Assembly (NCBI RefSeq): GCF_014836445.1
Contig: NZ_JACSQV010000004.1
Span: 1-64,000 of the forward strand
Reading direction: 5' to 3'
Length of the DNA: 64,000 nt
Origin: Cellulomonas avistercoris
Lineage (GTDB): Bacteria; Actinomycetota; Actinomycetes; Actinomycetales; Cellulomonadaceae
Of the stretch, positions 39,501-47,818 are shown in pieces. The translations under genes and the position numbers were made by a program. The notes beneath the pieces are model-generated. The model searched no databases and was not told where the DNA came from. It saw only the letters and a list, made by a program, of their open reading frames with translations. Positions within the stretch are counted from its first letter, which is position 1. Each line of letters begins with the position of its first letter.

Positions 39501-40235
39501 ATCAACGGCGCCGGCGTCCTGCCGAGCAGCTGGTACCGGTTCGGTGACGTGGACGGCGACGGCCGGGACGACGTCATGCTCGCGCCGCCCGACGGCCGGT
39601 GGCTCGTCTCCTACGGCGGGACGACGGCGTGGTCGAGCATCGGCCAGGACCCGAACGCCGCCGGCAACGTCAAGCTCGGCGACCTCAACGGCGACGGCAA
39701 GGACGACGTGTTCTGGGCCTGGGCGCACGACGGCAACTGGCGCGTGCAGTACGCCGGCACATCGGGGTGGACCATCATCAACAACGGCGGCGGCTTCGGG
39801 ACGGAGTCGTACCAGCTCGCCGACGTGAACGGGGACGGCAAGGACGACGTCTTCCTCGCCCACCCCGACGGGCGCTGGCTCGTGTCCTACGGCGGGACGA
39901 GCCCCTGGGCGAGCCTCGGACAGGACACGAACGCCGCCGGGAACGTCAAGCTCGGTGACCTCAACGGCGACGGCAAGGCCGACGTGTTCTGGGCCTGGGC
40001 GCACGACGGCAACTGGCGCGTGCAGTACACCGGCACGTCGGGCTGGAACATCATCAACAACGGCGGCACCCTCGGGACCGAGCGGTTCCAGCTGGCCGAC
40101 ATGAACGGTGACGGCAAGGACGACGTCTTCCTGTCCAACAGCGACGGCAGGTGGCTCGTCTCGTACGGCGGGACCACCGGCTGGGACCGGATCAACAGCG
40201 CCAACGAGGCGCCCGGGCAGGTGCTCGTGCGCTGA
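36501..40235 (+). CDS. Array gene D: secreted chassis protein with FG-GAP-like repeat tail
   Basis: About 1244 residues. The chassis (signal peptide ending PVAQA, RHS-type N-terminal domain, DNRLRE-like, Ig-like and LamG-like) is followed from about residue 967 by FG-GAP/VCBS-type repeats such as DLDGNGKADAFW, KLGDLNGDGKDDVFWAW and QLADVNGDGKDDVFL, with Asp-rich calcium-type loops. A 92-residue double unit is repeated (starts 39669 and 39945). GTG 36501 has GAGGAGA upstream and puts the signal peptide at the N-terminus. ATG 36435, which overlaps C's stop by 4 bases, is the alternative start. A 123-bp block (37488-37610) is identical to gene A. Probably extracellular and adhesive; function unknown. 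Confidence 0.83.
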   Translation: MTSNGGRTRAAWALATAAALALAGAAPVAQAAGPRPAPPAAAPACADSAPEVDAAGALAARCDREVEVLDERSEWATTFALPDGSMRLDTSIAAVRTDVSGEWEPVDASVVEGDGGLQVASAVTPMTFSDGSDGAPLARIERDGHEVVFDAPFDLPAPSVDGSQVTYDEVLPGVDLVVTVNEDATGFSEVLRVESPEAAAHPALAELTFDVETSEGIDLEQTDGGFVAADESGEPLFTSPLPTMWDSGTGRPAPSSWLGGPALAASATSDAPDPAVAPAAGADVVAMDAQVAPDAVTITPDADLLADPATQWPVFIDPGMSGSLNQRTAVRTVVGTAYNFAGDEGVGLCDRGATTTCSHTFRSRVLWQFAGLQALGNLEPSDVQSAVFAVTGTHSYSCTPMPVTLYAVSDFDAGTVYPGGGYWQPIQTHNITHRAGCGAGKEPRRIEFDATWQAQAVATANSGLASFGIAADEGSMMSWKRYAWDATFSVSYNRPPSAPVNARTTAPDSACVSGAFRPAIRSFTPVLRAVLHDPDGGNVHPRFVIDDVASGSPVWDTGWMAAQGSGAEHAVQAGGNLTEGRVYRWSVSGGDGIAASPWVSCEFTIDRTPPPMPGVDAVAGLQATYTKDATSGGIGQPGLFRFSAAGATDVDHYLFSLNSQALNMSVPGDTPQAVLTPTAVGTQTLYAQAVDRAGNVSPTQTFRFTVAPAAITDAWQLDEASGSTAVNVVQGRPPLAVSPGVARVPGVIPSLGEAEGERALLFDGPTDTAGTTTPVVRTDSFSVTAVVRADQAARAATAVSQDGFQVSGFELGLSASGCPTGMPLCWAFSMRSADSDTAPRAVATSSAPVVAGEWVQVTGTRNASSGTLQVTVCTLGSLESPGDRSPEEGAVVTSGSRWMGVRGFQLGRGLAGGAAANTWLGAVGQVRVYAGIVSIERLRTSCGHTESIPTPSGTTPAALPAAKNASGIDLDGNGKADAFWNSPNDGRWRVSFDGKTSWTAINGAGVLPSSWYRFGDVDGDGRDDVMLAPPDGRWLVSYGGTTAWSSIGQDPNAAGNVKLGDLNGDGKDDVFWAWAHDGNWRVQYAGTSGWTIINNGGGFGTESYQLADVNGDGKDDVFLAHPDGRWLVSYGGTSPWASLGQDTNAAGNVKLGDLNGDGKADVFWAWAHDGNWRVQYTGTSGWNIINNGGTLGTERFQLADMNGDGKDDVFLSNSDGRWLVSYGGTTGWDRINSANEAPGQVLVR
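39669..40220 (+). repeat. Two 276-bp tandem coding repeats in gene D
   Basis: Near-identical 276-bp units begin at 39669 and 39945. Each encodes a pair of FG-GAP-like blades (about 47 plus 45 residues). A related, more diverged unit precedes them from about 39400. Confidence 0.75.
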
Positions 40236-40314
40236 CGCCCGCCCGCGCCGGGCTGCGGCCCTGGCGCAGCCCACGCCCGCCCCCGCACGGTGACGTGCAC
40301 GACGAAGAGAAGTG

Positions 40315-43300
40315 ATGACCGTGACGATGGACGTGGGACGGGGCGCTGCCCTGTGGGCGGTGCCGCTGGGCATGGTGCTCGTGGTCGGCGGTGCGGTGCC
40401 GGTGGCGCAGGCGGTGGGCCCCGGCGCGCCCGCGGCGGCGGAGTCGTGCGCGGACGAGGCGCCGCAGGTCGACGCCGCGTCGGCGCTGGCGGTGCGGTGC
40501 GACCGTGACGTCGAGGTCCTCGACGCGCGCAGCGCGTGGACCACGACGTACGCGCTGCCGGACGGCTCGATGCGCCTGGAGACGTCGATCGCCGCGGTGC
40601 GCACGGACGTGTCGGGGCAGTGGGAGCCGGTCGACCCCACGGTCGTGCCGGGGGACGGTGGCTACGGGGTGGCCTCCGCGGTCACACCCATGACGTTCTC
40701 CGACGGGTCCGACGGCGCACCGCTCGCGCGCATCGAGCGCGACGGGCACGAGGTGGTGTTCGACGCCCCGTTCGACCTGCCCGCTCCGAGCGTGGACGGC
40801 TCGCAGCTGACCTACCCGGAGGTCCTGCCGGGCGTCGACCTGGTCGTCACGGTCGACGAGGACGCCACGGGCTTCTCCGAGGTCCTGCGCGTCGAGTCTC
40901 CCGAGGCAGCGGCGAACCCGGCGCTGGCCGAGCTGACGTTCGACGTCGAGACGTCCGACGGCATCGAGCTGGCGGCGGCCGACGGCGGTTTCGTCGTGGC
41001 GGACGCGTCCGGTGCGCGCGTCTTCACCAGCCCTCTCCCCACCATGTGGGACTCGAGCGAGGCACGGGCCGTTCCGGGCTGGGACGGTCTCCCGGACCCC
41101 GGGGTCGGGACCGGCGCGCAGGAGGTCGACCCGACGGTCGCGCCCGCGCCGGGCGCCGAGGTCGTCGTCATGCCGAGCGACGTCGCGCCCGACGCGGTGA
41201 CGATCACGCCCGACGCCGAGGTCCTCGCGGAGCCGGGCACGCAGTGGCCCGTCTTCATCGACCCGGGCATCAGCGGGACGCTCCACCACCGCATCGCCGT
41301 GCGCACCGAGTTCGGCAACCTCTACAACTTCACCGGCGCGGAGGGGGTCGGCCTGTGCGACGTGCGGGTGATCGCCGACTGCGACCGCACCTACCGGGCC
41401 CGCGTCCTGTGGCAGTTCGCCGGCCTGCACGACCTGGCGTCGCTCGACGCCCGCGACGTCAAGCGGGCCACCTTCGCCGTGACCGGGACGCACTCCTACT
41501 CGTGCACGCCCATGCCGGTAACGCTGCACGCCGTCTCCGACTTCGACCACACGACGGTGTACCCCGGCGGGGCGTACTGGCAGCCCCTCCAGACGCAGAC
41601 CATCACGCACCGCCCGGGCTGCGGCGCCGGCAAGGAGCCGCGCCGCATCGAGTTCGACGTCACGAGCGCTGCCGCGTCGACGGCCGGGGGCGACCGGACC
41701 ACGGCCTCCTTCGGGATGGCCGCCGACGAGGGCTCGATGGCGTCCTGGAAGCGGTACGGCGCCGACGCGACCCTCTCGGTCGAGTTCAACCGGCTCCCGG
41801 CCCCGCCGGCAGACCTCTCGATGAGCGAGACGGGTGGTGCCTGCGCGACGGGCGACGGGCGGCCCTTCACGCGGACCGTGACGCCGCAGCTCAACGCGCG
41901 GGTGTCCGACCCGGACGGTTCGAACGTCCAGTCCTGGTTCGAGCTGCGCGACCTGACCGCGGGCGGCGCTGTGGTGTGGGGACCGGAGATCCTCCCCGCG
42001 CAGGGATCCGGCGCGGGGCACCACGTGCGGGTGCCGGGCGGTCGGCTGCAGGAGAATCGGACGTACCGGTGGGAGGTGCGCGGCCTGGACGACTGGTCCG
42101 AGCTCGGGCCGCCGACGGCCTGCGAGTTCACCGTGGACCTCACTCCGCCCCGGATGCCGGCCGTCGCCCCGGTGGAAGGCCGCCCCGCCATGTACCGCGA
42201 GGACGCGACGTCGGGCGGTGTCGGGCACCCCGGCCTCCTGCAGTTCTCCGACGCGGGCTCCGGCGACGTCGTCGAGTACCGCTACTCGCTGGCGTCCACG
42301 GCCCTCGGCAACCGCGCCCCGGCGAGCACCCCGACCGTGCTCGTCCGACCCCGGCAGGTCGGGACGCAGACGCTGTCGGTCGTGGCCGTCGACCGTGCCG
42401 GGTGGACGAGCCCGCGCCGCGACTACCGGTTCAGCGTGGCCTTCCCGGGGCTGAGCAACGCGTGGCGCCTGGACGAGACGGGGACGACGGCTGCCGACCT
42501 GGCCGGGTCGGCGCCCCTGACGATCACCGGGACGCCGGGGCGCGGCCCCGGCCTGCCGTCGGACCTGGGTGGTGCCGCCAATGACCGGGCGCTGGTGTTC
42601 GACTCCGACGACGACGCGGCGACGGCCGCCGGCCCGGTGGTGGCGACGGACCGGACCTTCTCGGTCTCGGCGTTCGTCCGCCTGGACGACGTCACGCGCG
42701 ACGCGACCGCCGTGAGCCAGGCGGGTCAGGTGGTCCCGGGGTTCGAGCTGGGACACCGGGTCGGTGCGTCGTGCCCCGAGGAGACGGGCGGGCACTGCTG
42801 GGCGTTCTCGATGCCCGGCAGCGACACCGCGGGAGAGGCCGCCGTCGTCACGTCGTCGGTGCCCGTCCGCCAGGGCGCGTGGGCGCACCTGACGGCCACG
42901 CGCGACCCCGACGGACGGCTCGGCCTCACCGTGTGCGACATCGGCACGGCCGGAGCGCCCGGTGACCAGAACCCCCTGGCCTCGGAGCCCCAGGCCGGCA
43001 AGGGTGCCTGGTCCGCGCTCGGTCGGTTCCGCATCGGGTCGGCGCAGGCCGCCGGTGGCACGGTGCGGGCATGGCGCGGCGCCGTCAGCGAGGTGCGCAC
43101 CTACGTCGGCGTGCTCACCATCGACAAGCTCCGCACGGCGTGCCGCAACCCGGCGTCCCTCTTCCCCCTGCTGGAGCCTGCTGTCGCGCCGCCCGACACG
43201 TACGACGAGGGCGACGCCGAGGTGACGACCTTCACGCTGGTGCCGTACAAGATGGCGTACGACTACCACCTGTACCGCGTGAGCTTCGGGGTGCCCCGGC

Positions 43301-43626
43301 GCATCACGCCCGAGGAGTGGTCGGCCGCCGGGTTGCCGGGCTACCAGATGAAGGCCGTGGACTACGTCAAGTACCCGTGGTCACCGTCCGTCTACGGCGT
43401 CACGTCGTGGCCGTCCGGCAGCAAGGTGGAGCTGCTGACGTACGAGCAGTGGACGACGGCAGGCACCCCGGGCGTGCGGGACGTGGCCTGGGTCGACGGG
43501 TCGGACATCTACAAGTCCGCGAGCGCGCCGGAGATCTACGTCAAGGACCCGGCGGGCGCCGTGCACCAGCTCACGCCCCAGGAGTGGGCCGCGACGGGGC
43601 ACCGCCAACCGCGGATCGTCCCGTGA
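40315..43626 (+). CDS. Array gene E: secreted chassis protein with Trp-rich repeat tail
   Basis: An 1103-residue last member of the array. The signal peptide and the chassis to about residue 955 match A-D, although the DNRLRE-like part is the most diverged (CDVRVIADCDRTYRAR where A-D have GATTTCSHTFRSR-like text). The tail (about 965-1103) contains three units about 45 residues apart that end in ITPEEWSAAGLP (997), LTYEQWTTAGTP (1041) and LTPQEWAATG (1086), each preceded by a hydrophobic YxxxxW-rich stretch. I do not recognise a named family. ATG 40315 follows GAAGAGAAG; GTG 40312 is possible. About 79 bp separate it from D. A G/C hairpin follows the stop. Confidence 0.82.
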   Translation: MTVTMDVGRGAALWAVPLGMVLVVGGAVPVAQAVGPGAPAAAESCADEAPQVDAASALAVRCDRDVEVLDARSAWTTTYALPDGSMRLETSIAAVRTDVSGQWEPVDPTVVPGDGGYGVASAVTPMTFSDGSDGAPLARIERDGHEVVFDAPFDLPAPSVDGSQLTYPEVLPGVDLVVTVDEDATGFSEVLRVESPEAAANPALAELTFDVETSDGIELAAADGGFVVADASGARVFTSPLPTMWDSSEARAVPGWDGLPDPGVGTGAQEVDPTVAPAPGAEVVVMPSDVAPDAVTITPDAEVLAEPGTQWPVFIDPGISGTLHHRIAVRTEFGNLYNFTGAEGVGLCDVRVIADCDRTYRARVLWQFAGLHDLASLDARDVKRATFAVTGTHSYSCTPMPVTLHAVSDFDHTTVYPGGAYWQPLQTQTITHRPGCGAGKEPRRIEFDVTSAAASTAGGDRTTASFGMAADEGSMASWKRYGADATLSVEFNRLPAPPADLSMSETGGACATGDGRPFTRTVTPQLNARVSDPDGSNVQSWFELRDLTAGGAVVWGPEILPAQGSGAGHHVRVPGGRLQENRTYRWEVRGLDDWSELGPPTACEFTVDLTPPRMPAVAPVEGRPAMYREDATSGGVGHPGLLQFSDAGSGDVVEYRYSLASTALGNRAPASTPTVLVRPRQVGTQTLSVVAVDRAGWTSPRRDYRFSVAFPGLSNAWRLDETGTTAADLAGSAPLTITGTPGRGPGLPSDLGGAANDRALVFDSDDDAATAAGPVVATDRTFSVSAFVRLDDVTRDATAVSQAGQVVPGFELGHRVGASCPEETGGHCWAFSMPGSDTAGEAAVVTSSVPVRQGAWAHLTATRDPDGRLGLTVCDIGTAGAPGDQNPLASEPQAGKGAWSALGRFRIGSAQAAGGTVRAWRGAVSEVRTYVGVLTIDKLRTACRNPASLFPLLEPAVAPPDTYDEGDAEVTTFTLVPYKMAYDYHLYRVSFGVPRRITPEEWSAAGLPGYQMKAVDYVKYPWSPSVYGVTSWPSGSKVELLTYEQWTTAGTPGVRDVAWVDGSDIYKSASAPEIYVKDPAGAVHQLTPQEWAATGHRQPRIVP

Positions 43627-43660
43627 CGCCGGCAGACGTGTCCCGGGTGCGCTGACTGCC

Positions 43661-43705
43661 GGGGGGGGGGGGGGGGCGGGGGGGGGGCCCCCCCCCCCCC
43701 CCCCC
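43661..43705. terminator. G16-C-G10/C18 homopolymer hairpin between convergent genes
   Basis: Sixteen G, one C, ten G, then eighteen C residues: a near-perfect G:C inverted repeat with almost no loop, placed between the stops of gene E and the convergent gamma-glutamyltransferase. It could act as a bidirectional terminator, or be an assembly or sequencing artefact across a homopolymer. The G tract could also form a quadruplex. Both the length and the reality need checking. Confidence 0.55.
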
Positions 43706-43712
43706 GACAGCG

Positions 43713-45584
43713 TCAGCGGCGCAGTCGGACGACGCCCGCGCTGCCGCCGCCGCGCCGCTCCGGCTCGGCGACGGACAGGAACGTGCCGCGGTCGAGCACC
43801 TCGATCGCGGTGGCAGCCCCGATCTCCGGGTTGTCGGCGAACACGTGCCCGAGCGCCTCGAGCCCGGTGCGCGGGAAGGCCGGCTCGGCCTGGATCGACG
43901 TCCCGTTGCGGGGTGTCGCGCGCGGCGCGGCGACGGCCTCGTCGAGCGGCATCCCGAGGTCGACGCGGTTCACCAGGGTCTGCAGCACGGTCGTGATGAT
44001 CGTCGAGCCGCCGGGGGAGCCCAGCGCCAGCAGCGGGCGGCCGTCCTGCAGGACGATCGTCGGGGCCATCGAGCTGCGCGGCCGCTTGCCGGGGCCGGGC
44101 AGGTTCGGGTCGGCGCCGCCCTGCGAGTCGGTGAGGCTGAAGTCCGTCAGCTCGTTGTTGAGCAGGAACCCGCGGCCGGGGACGACGATCCCGTTGCCCC
44201 CGGTCGACTCGATGGTCAGCGTGTACGCGACCACGTTGCCCCAGCGGTCGGCCGTCGTCAGGTGCGTCGTGGACGTGCCCTCGGGGGTCTCGGCGCTCGG
44301 CTCACCCCCGGTCCCGCAGGCGTCGTACGTCCCGTCGGGCGACCCCGGCGCCACGGGCTTGGGCAGCGCCGCCGCGGGGTCGATCAGGCACGCGCGCTCG
44401 GCGGCGAAGGCGTCGGACAGCAGCTCCGCGAGCGGGACGTCGACGAACGCCGGGTCGCCGACCCACCGGTTGCGGTCCGCGAACGCGAGGGACGCGGCCT
44501 CGACGTAGCGGTGCAGCGCCTGCGTCTCGTCGAGGGCGCCGAGGTCCACGGTCTCGAGGATGTTCAGCGCCTCGCCGACCGTCGACCCGCCGGACGACGG
44601 CGGCGCCATCCCGTACACGTCGAGCCCGCGGTAGGTCACCTGCGTCGGGTCGCGGTGGACCACCTCGTACGCCGCGAGGTCGGCCGGTTCCAGCAGCCCG
44701 GGCCGCACGACGCGCGCGCTTCCGGGCGCCACGGGCGGCGCCTGCACGGTCTCGACGATCTCCTGCGCGAGCGGCCCGCGGTACAGCGCGTCGACGCCGT
44801 CGCGCGCGAGCAGCCGGTACGTGCGCGCCAGGTCGGGGTTGCGGAGCACCGACCCCACGCGCGGCGGCGCACCGCGCGGGAGGAAGAGCGCGGCGGTCGA
44901 CGGGAAGTCGGCGAACCGGTCGGCGTTCTGCGCGGTCTGGTCCGCGAACGTCCGGTCGACGACGAACCCGCGCTCGGCGACCCGCGTCGCACCCGCCAGC
45001 GCCTCCCGCAGGCTCAGCGTCCCCCACGTGTCGAGGGCCGCCTGCCACGTCGCGGGCGTCCCGGGCACGCCGACCGACAGCCCGGACGTGACCGCCTCCT
45101 CGAACGCGATGGCGGCGCCGTCCTCGACGAACGCGTCCGGGCCCATCGCGGCCGGAGCGGTCTCGCGGCCGTCGACCGTCTGCACGGTCCCGCTCGCCGC
45201 GTCGTACACGACGAGGAACCCGCCGCCGCCGATGCCCGCCGAGTACGGCTCGGTCACGCCCAGCGTCGCGGCCGCGGCCACCGCCGCGTCGACCGCGTTG
45301 CCGCCCCGGCGCAGCACGTCCAGACCGACGCGGGTCGCGTCCGGGTCGACGGTCGAGACGGCGCCGCCGGTCCCGACCGCGACGGGGACCTTGGCGGGCG
45401 GACGCCCGGGGTGCGGCCCGCCCGGGCCGTGGTGCCCGCCGGGCCCGCCGCGTCCGTCGGGCTCGGCACCGTCGCCGACGTCCGGCGCGTCGGGTGGCGC
45501 CGCGCTGCCGGGCAGCGCCCCGGCGCTGAGGGCGAGCGCCGCGACGGCGACGACGAGCGGACGGGCGAGCGTGGACGTGCGCAT
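43713..45584 (-). CDS. ggt: Secreted gamma-glutamyltransferase
   Basis: A 623-residue secreted GGT precursor that hydrolyses or transfers the gamma-glutamyl group of glutathione-like compounds. The signal peptide is about 1-29, followed by an HGGPG-rich low-complexity segment. The autocleavage nucleophile is Thr439 at the start of TTHLTTADRWGNVVAYT, giving large and small subunits. GSPGGSTIITTVLQTLVN forms the substrate-binding oxyanion region, and SSMAPTIVLQDG is typical of the small subunit. It lies 79 bp after the flavoprotein gene on the same strand, so they may share a transcript. Confidence 0.94.
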   Translation of the reverse strand: MRTSTLARPLVVAVAALALSAGALPGSAAPPDAPDVGDGAEPDGRGGPGGHHGPGGPHPGRPPAKVPVAVGTGGAVSTVDPDATRVGLDVLRRGGNAVDAAVAAAATLGVTEPYSAGIGGGGFLVVYDAASGTVQTVDGRETAPAAMGPDAFVEDGAAIAFEEAVTSGLSVGVPGTPATWQAALDTWGTLSLREALAGATRVAERGFVVDRTFADQTAQNADRFADFPSTAALFLPRGAPPRVGSVLRNPDLARTYRLLARDGVDALYRGPLAQEIVETVQAPPVAPGSARVVRPGLLEPADLAAYEVVHRDPTQVTYRGLDVYGMAPPSSGGSTVGEALNILETVDLGALDETQALHRYVEAASLAFADRNRWVGDPAFVDVPLAELLSDAFAAERACLIDPAAALPKPVAPGSPDGTYDACGTGGEPSAETPEGTSTTHLTTADRWGNVVAYTLTIESTGGNGIVVPGRGFLLNNELTDFSLTDSQGGADPNLPGPGKRPRSSMAPTIVLQDGRPLLALGSPGGSTIITTVLQTLVNRVDLGMPLDEAVAAPRATPRNGTSIQAEPAFPRTGLEALGHVFADNPEIGAATAIEVLDRGTFLSVAEPERRGGGSAGVVRLRR

Positions 45585-45663
45585 GGCGGCCCCCTGGTGG
45601 TGCGACGTCAGGAGTCCGTCCTACCACCGCATGCGCGCGGCGGCACGGGGTCGCGTGCGCCCG

Positions 45664-46854
45664 TCAGGACACCTTGCCGCGCAGCAGCCGGTGCCAGTAC
45701 ACCTGCGGCTCCACGTACCGGTCGAACAGGTAGAGCGAGCGCCGCGGCCGCACGAGGTCGGGGAACGGGATGGTCGGCTCCTCGTGCTCGTCGCGGTTGT
45801 GCTCGGCCAGCAGCAGCTCGTGCCGTGACGTCGTCACCGGGGCGACCGTGTACCCGTCGTAGTGGCGCAGCGTGCCCCCGACGAGCGCCGCGGGGATGTT
45901 GTGGGCGACCACCGGGACCTGCTTGCGCAGCGCGCCGCCGGACGGTGACGTGTCGACCGTGGCGACGTCGCCCAGCGCCCACACCCGGGGGTACGTGCGG
46001 TGCTGCAGCGTCTGCGGGTCGACGTCGACGAAGCCGTCGGACCCGGCCGACGCGAGCCCGCTCGCGGCCACCCACGCGGGCGCGCGGTGCGGCGGCGCGA
46101 CGTACAGGGCGTCGTAGGGCAGCGTGTCCGTCCCGTTCGCGGTGAGCAGGTGCAGGGTCCGCGACCCGGGCTCGACCTGCGCGACGGAGGTGCCGGTGCG
46201 GACCCGCACGCCGTAGTCGTCGGCCGCGGCGCGCAGCTCGCGGTCGGCGCGCGCGGTGCCGGCCAGGCGCGAGCCCTCGACCAGCAGGTCGATCGTGATC
46301 GTGTCGAGCACCCCGGTCGCGCACCAGTGGCCCGCCGCGAGGAACAGCGGCTTGAGCCCGACGGGCGAGCAGGGCACGTGCCGGTCGGAGATCGCGAAGA
46401 CCGCACGGCCCGACGTGAGCGACGAGAGCATCTCCCACGTCCCGGGGGCGTGCTCCGGCAGGTAGCTCGTTGACGCGTGGGGTGTCGCGACGGCCTCGCG
46501 CATGCCCGGCACGGCGTCCCAGTCGACCTCCGAACCGGGGCACAGCACCAGGTCGCCGTACGCGACGCGCTCGCCGCCGGCGAGCTCCACGACCGACGCG
46601 GCGGGGTCGACGGCCGTGACCCGGTCGCGGTACCAGTGCACCCCGCGGGGGACGACGTCGGCCTGCGGCCGGGTCAGGTCGTCGAGCGTCGCGGCACCGC
46701 CCGCGACGTACGACAGCAGCGGCCGGTACTGGTGGACCTGCTTCGGTTCGACGAGGGCGACGTCCGGGCACCCCCCGCGCAGCAGCTTGGCCGCGAGCGA
46801 GATGCCGGCGTTGCCGCCCCCGACGATGACGACGCGATGGCGCGGGACGTTCAT
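45664..46854 (-). CDS. Sulfide:quinone oxidoreductase-like FAD flavoprotein
   Basis: A 396-residue pyridine nucleotide-disulfide oxidoreductase fold. The N-terminal FAD site is VVIVGGGNAGISLAAKLLRG. The C-terminal flavin motif is VWALGDVATVDTSPSGGALR followed by KQVPVVAHNI, which is characteristic of SQR. HVPCSPVGLKPLFLAAGHW corresponds to the SQR segment carrying the redox Cys (C162), but the usual second active-site Cys near the C-terminus is not seen. It may be an SQR variant or an NDH-2-like enzyme. ATG 46854 is chosen because the FAD motif starts just after it; the frame is open to 46962. Confidence 0.8.
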   Translation of the reverse strand: MNVPRHRVVIVGGGNAGISLAAKLLRGGCPDVALVEPKQVHQYRPLLSYVAGGAATLDDLTRPQADVVPRGVHWYRDRVTAVDPAASVVELAGGERVAYGDLVLCPGSEVDWDAVPGMREAVATPHASTSYLPEHAPGTWEMLSSLTSGRAVFAISDRHVPCSPVGLKPLFLAAGHWCATGVLDTITIDLLVEGSRLAGTARADRELRAAADDYGVRVRTGTSVAQVEPGSRTLHLLTANGTDTLPYDALYVAPPHRAPAWVAASGLASAGSDGFVDVDPQTLQHRTYPRVWALGDVATVDTSPSGGALRKQVPVVAHNIPAALVGGTLRHYDGYTVAPVTTSRHELLLAEHNRDEHEEPTIPFPDLVRPRRSLYLFDRYVEPQVYWHRLLRGKVS

Positions 46855-47009
46855 GGGCGCACGCTTCCCTGTGGCTGGAGAACCAGGTCCCGCCACGCTA
46901 GGTGACCCGCCCGCGGCGCGCGCGTCGAGGAGCGGGGCGGCCGGGCGGGACGGCGGACGCACGGCCAGCGGTCCGCCGCCGCGCGGCCCGGACGGCCTAC
47001 CGTGGGGAC

Positions 47010-47753
47010 GTGGAGCAGCACGTGACCAGGGTCGTCGCGCACCGGGGGAGCTCGTGGGTCGCGCCGCAGAACACCCTCGCAGCGTTCGAGTCCGCCGCCC
47101 GCGCGGGCGCCGACGCGATCGAGCTCGACGTGCAGCTGACCGCCGACGGGCACGTCGTGGTGATCCACGACGACACGCTCGACGCGACGACGTCCGGGTC
47201 GGGCCGGCTCGACGGCACGACGCTCGCCGACGTGCGCGCGCTCGACGCGGGCTCGTGGTTCTCGCCGGCCTACGCCGGGCAGCGCGTGCCGCTGCTCGAG
47301 GAGGTCGTCGACCTGCTCTTGCGGCACCCGTCCGTCGACCTGCTGTGCGAGGTCAAGGGCGAGTGGACGGCCGAGCAGGCCGCGCGCGTCACCGGTCCGC
47401 TGCGGGACGCGGGCCTGGCGTCGCGCGTCGTGGTGCAGAGCTTCTCGCCGGGCACGGTCGCCGCGCTGCGCGAGGCGGACCCGGACCTGCGGCGGGGGCT
47501 GCTGCTGGAGGACGTGCCCGGCGACGTGCTCGACGTGTGCGCCGCGCTCGACGTCGTCATGGCCAACCCGCACGGTCTCGCCGTCCTGCAGGACCCGAGC
47601 CTGGTGGCGCGGCTGCACGGCGCCGGCCTGCGGGTCGCGGTGTGGACGCTGAACGAGCCGGCGCACTGGGCCGCGGCCGTCGACCTGGGCGTCGACGAGA
47701 TCATCACCGACCGCCCGGACCACCTGGCGGGCTGGCTCGCCGCGCGCCGATGA
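47010..47753 (+). CDS. glpQ: Glycerophosphodiester phosphodiesterase
   Basis: A 247-residue cytoplasmic GDPD-family enzyme that hydrolyses glycerophosphodiesters to glycerol-3-phosphate and an alcohol. The active-site motif RVVAHRGSSWVAPQNTLAAF and the metal ligands in AIELDVQLTADGHVVVIHDD are clear. The C-terminal TDRPDHLAGWLA is typical. The start is GTG 47010; the frame is open to 46902 but without homology. A strong hairpin terminator follows immediately. There is no signal peptide. Confidence 0.93.
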   Translation: MEQHVTRVVAHRGSSWVAPQNTLAAFESAARAGADAIELDVQLTADGHVVVIHDDTLDATTSGSGRLDGTTLADVRALDAGSWFSPAYAGQRVPLLEEVVDLLLRHPSVDLLCEVKGEWTAEQAARVTGPLRDAGLASRVVVQSFSPGTVAALREADPDLRRGLLLEDVPGDVLDVCAALDVVMANPHGLAVLQDPSLVARLHGAGLRVAVWTLNEPAHWAAAVDLGVDEIITDRPDHLAGWLAARR

Positions 47754-47758
47754 CCTGG

Positions 47759-47801
47759 GTGTGAAGCCTTGCTGCCGGAATCCGGCAGCAACGCTTCACA
47801 C
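47759..47801. terminator. Hairpin terminator between GDPD and surface protein genes
   Basis: A 20-bp inverted repeat with one mismatch (47759-47778 and 47782-47801) and a 3-base loop begins 6 bases after the GDPD stop. It also lies just beyond the minus-strand surface protein gene's stop, so it can serve both convergent genes. Confidence 0.85.
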
Positions 47802-47818
47802 TCCCGTGCGACTCGCCG

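Noticed and set aside
26418..43269. Very long minus-strand open frames (about 990-1240 codons) opposite array genes A-E
   Set aside because: They are antisense shadows caused by high GC and codon bias. Their translations are Arg/Ala/Val/Asp-rich with no recognisable domains, while the plus-strand frames show clear domain repeats and signal peptides.
18091..43626. Integrated prophage or transposon carrying the RHS/array region
   Set aside because: No integrase, transposase, phage structural gene, tRNA target or flanking direct repeat was seen. Only the toxin tip and immunity region differ clearly in composition.
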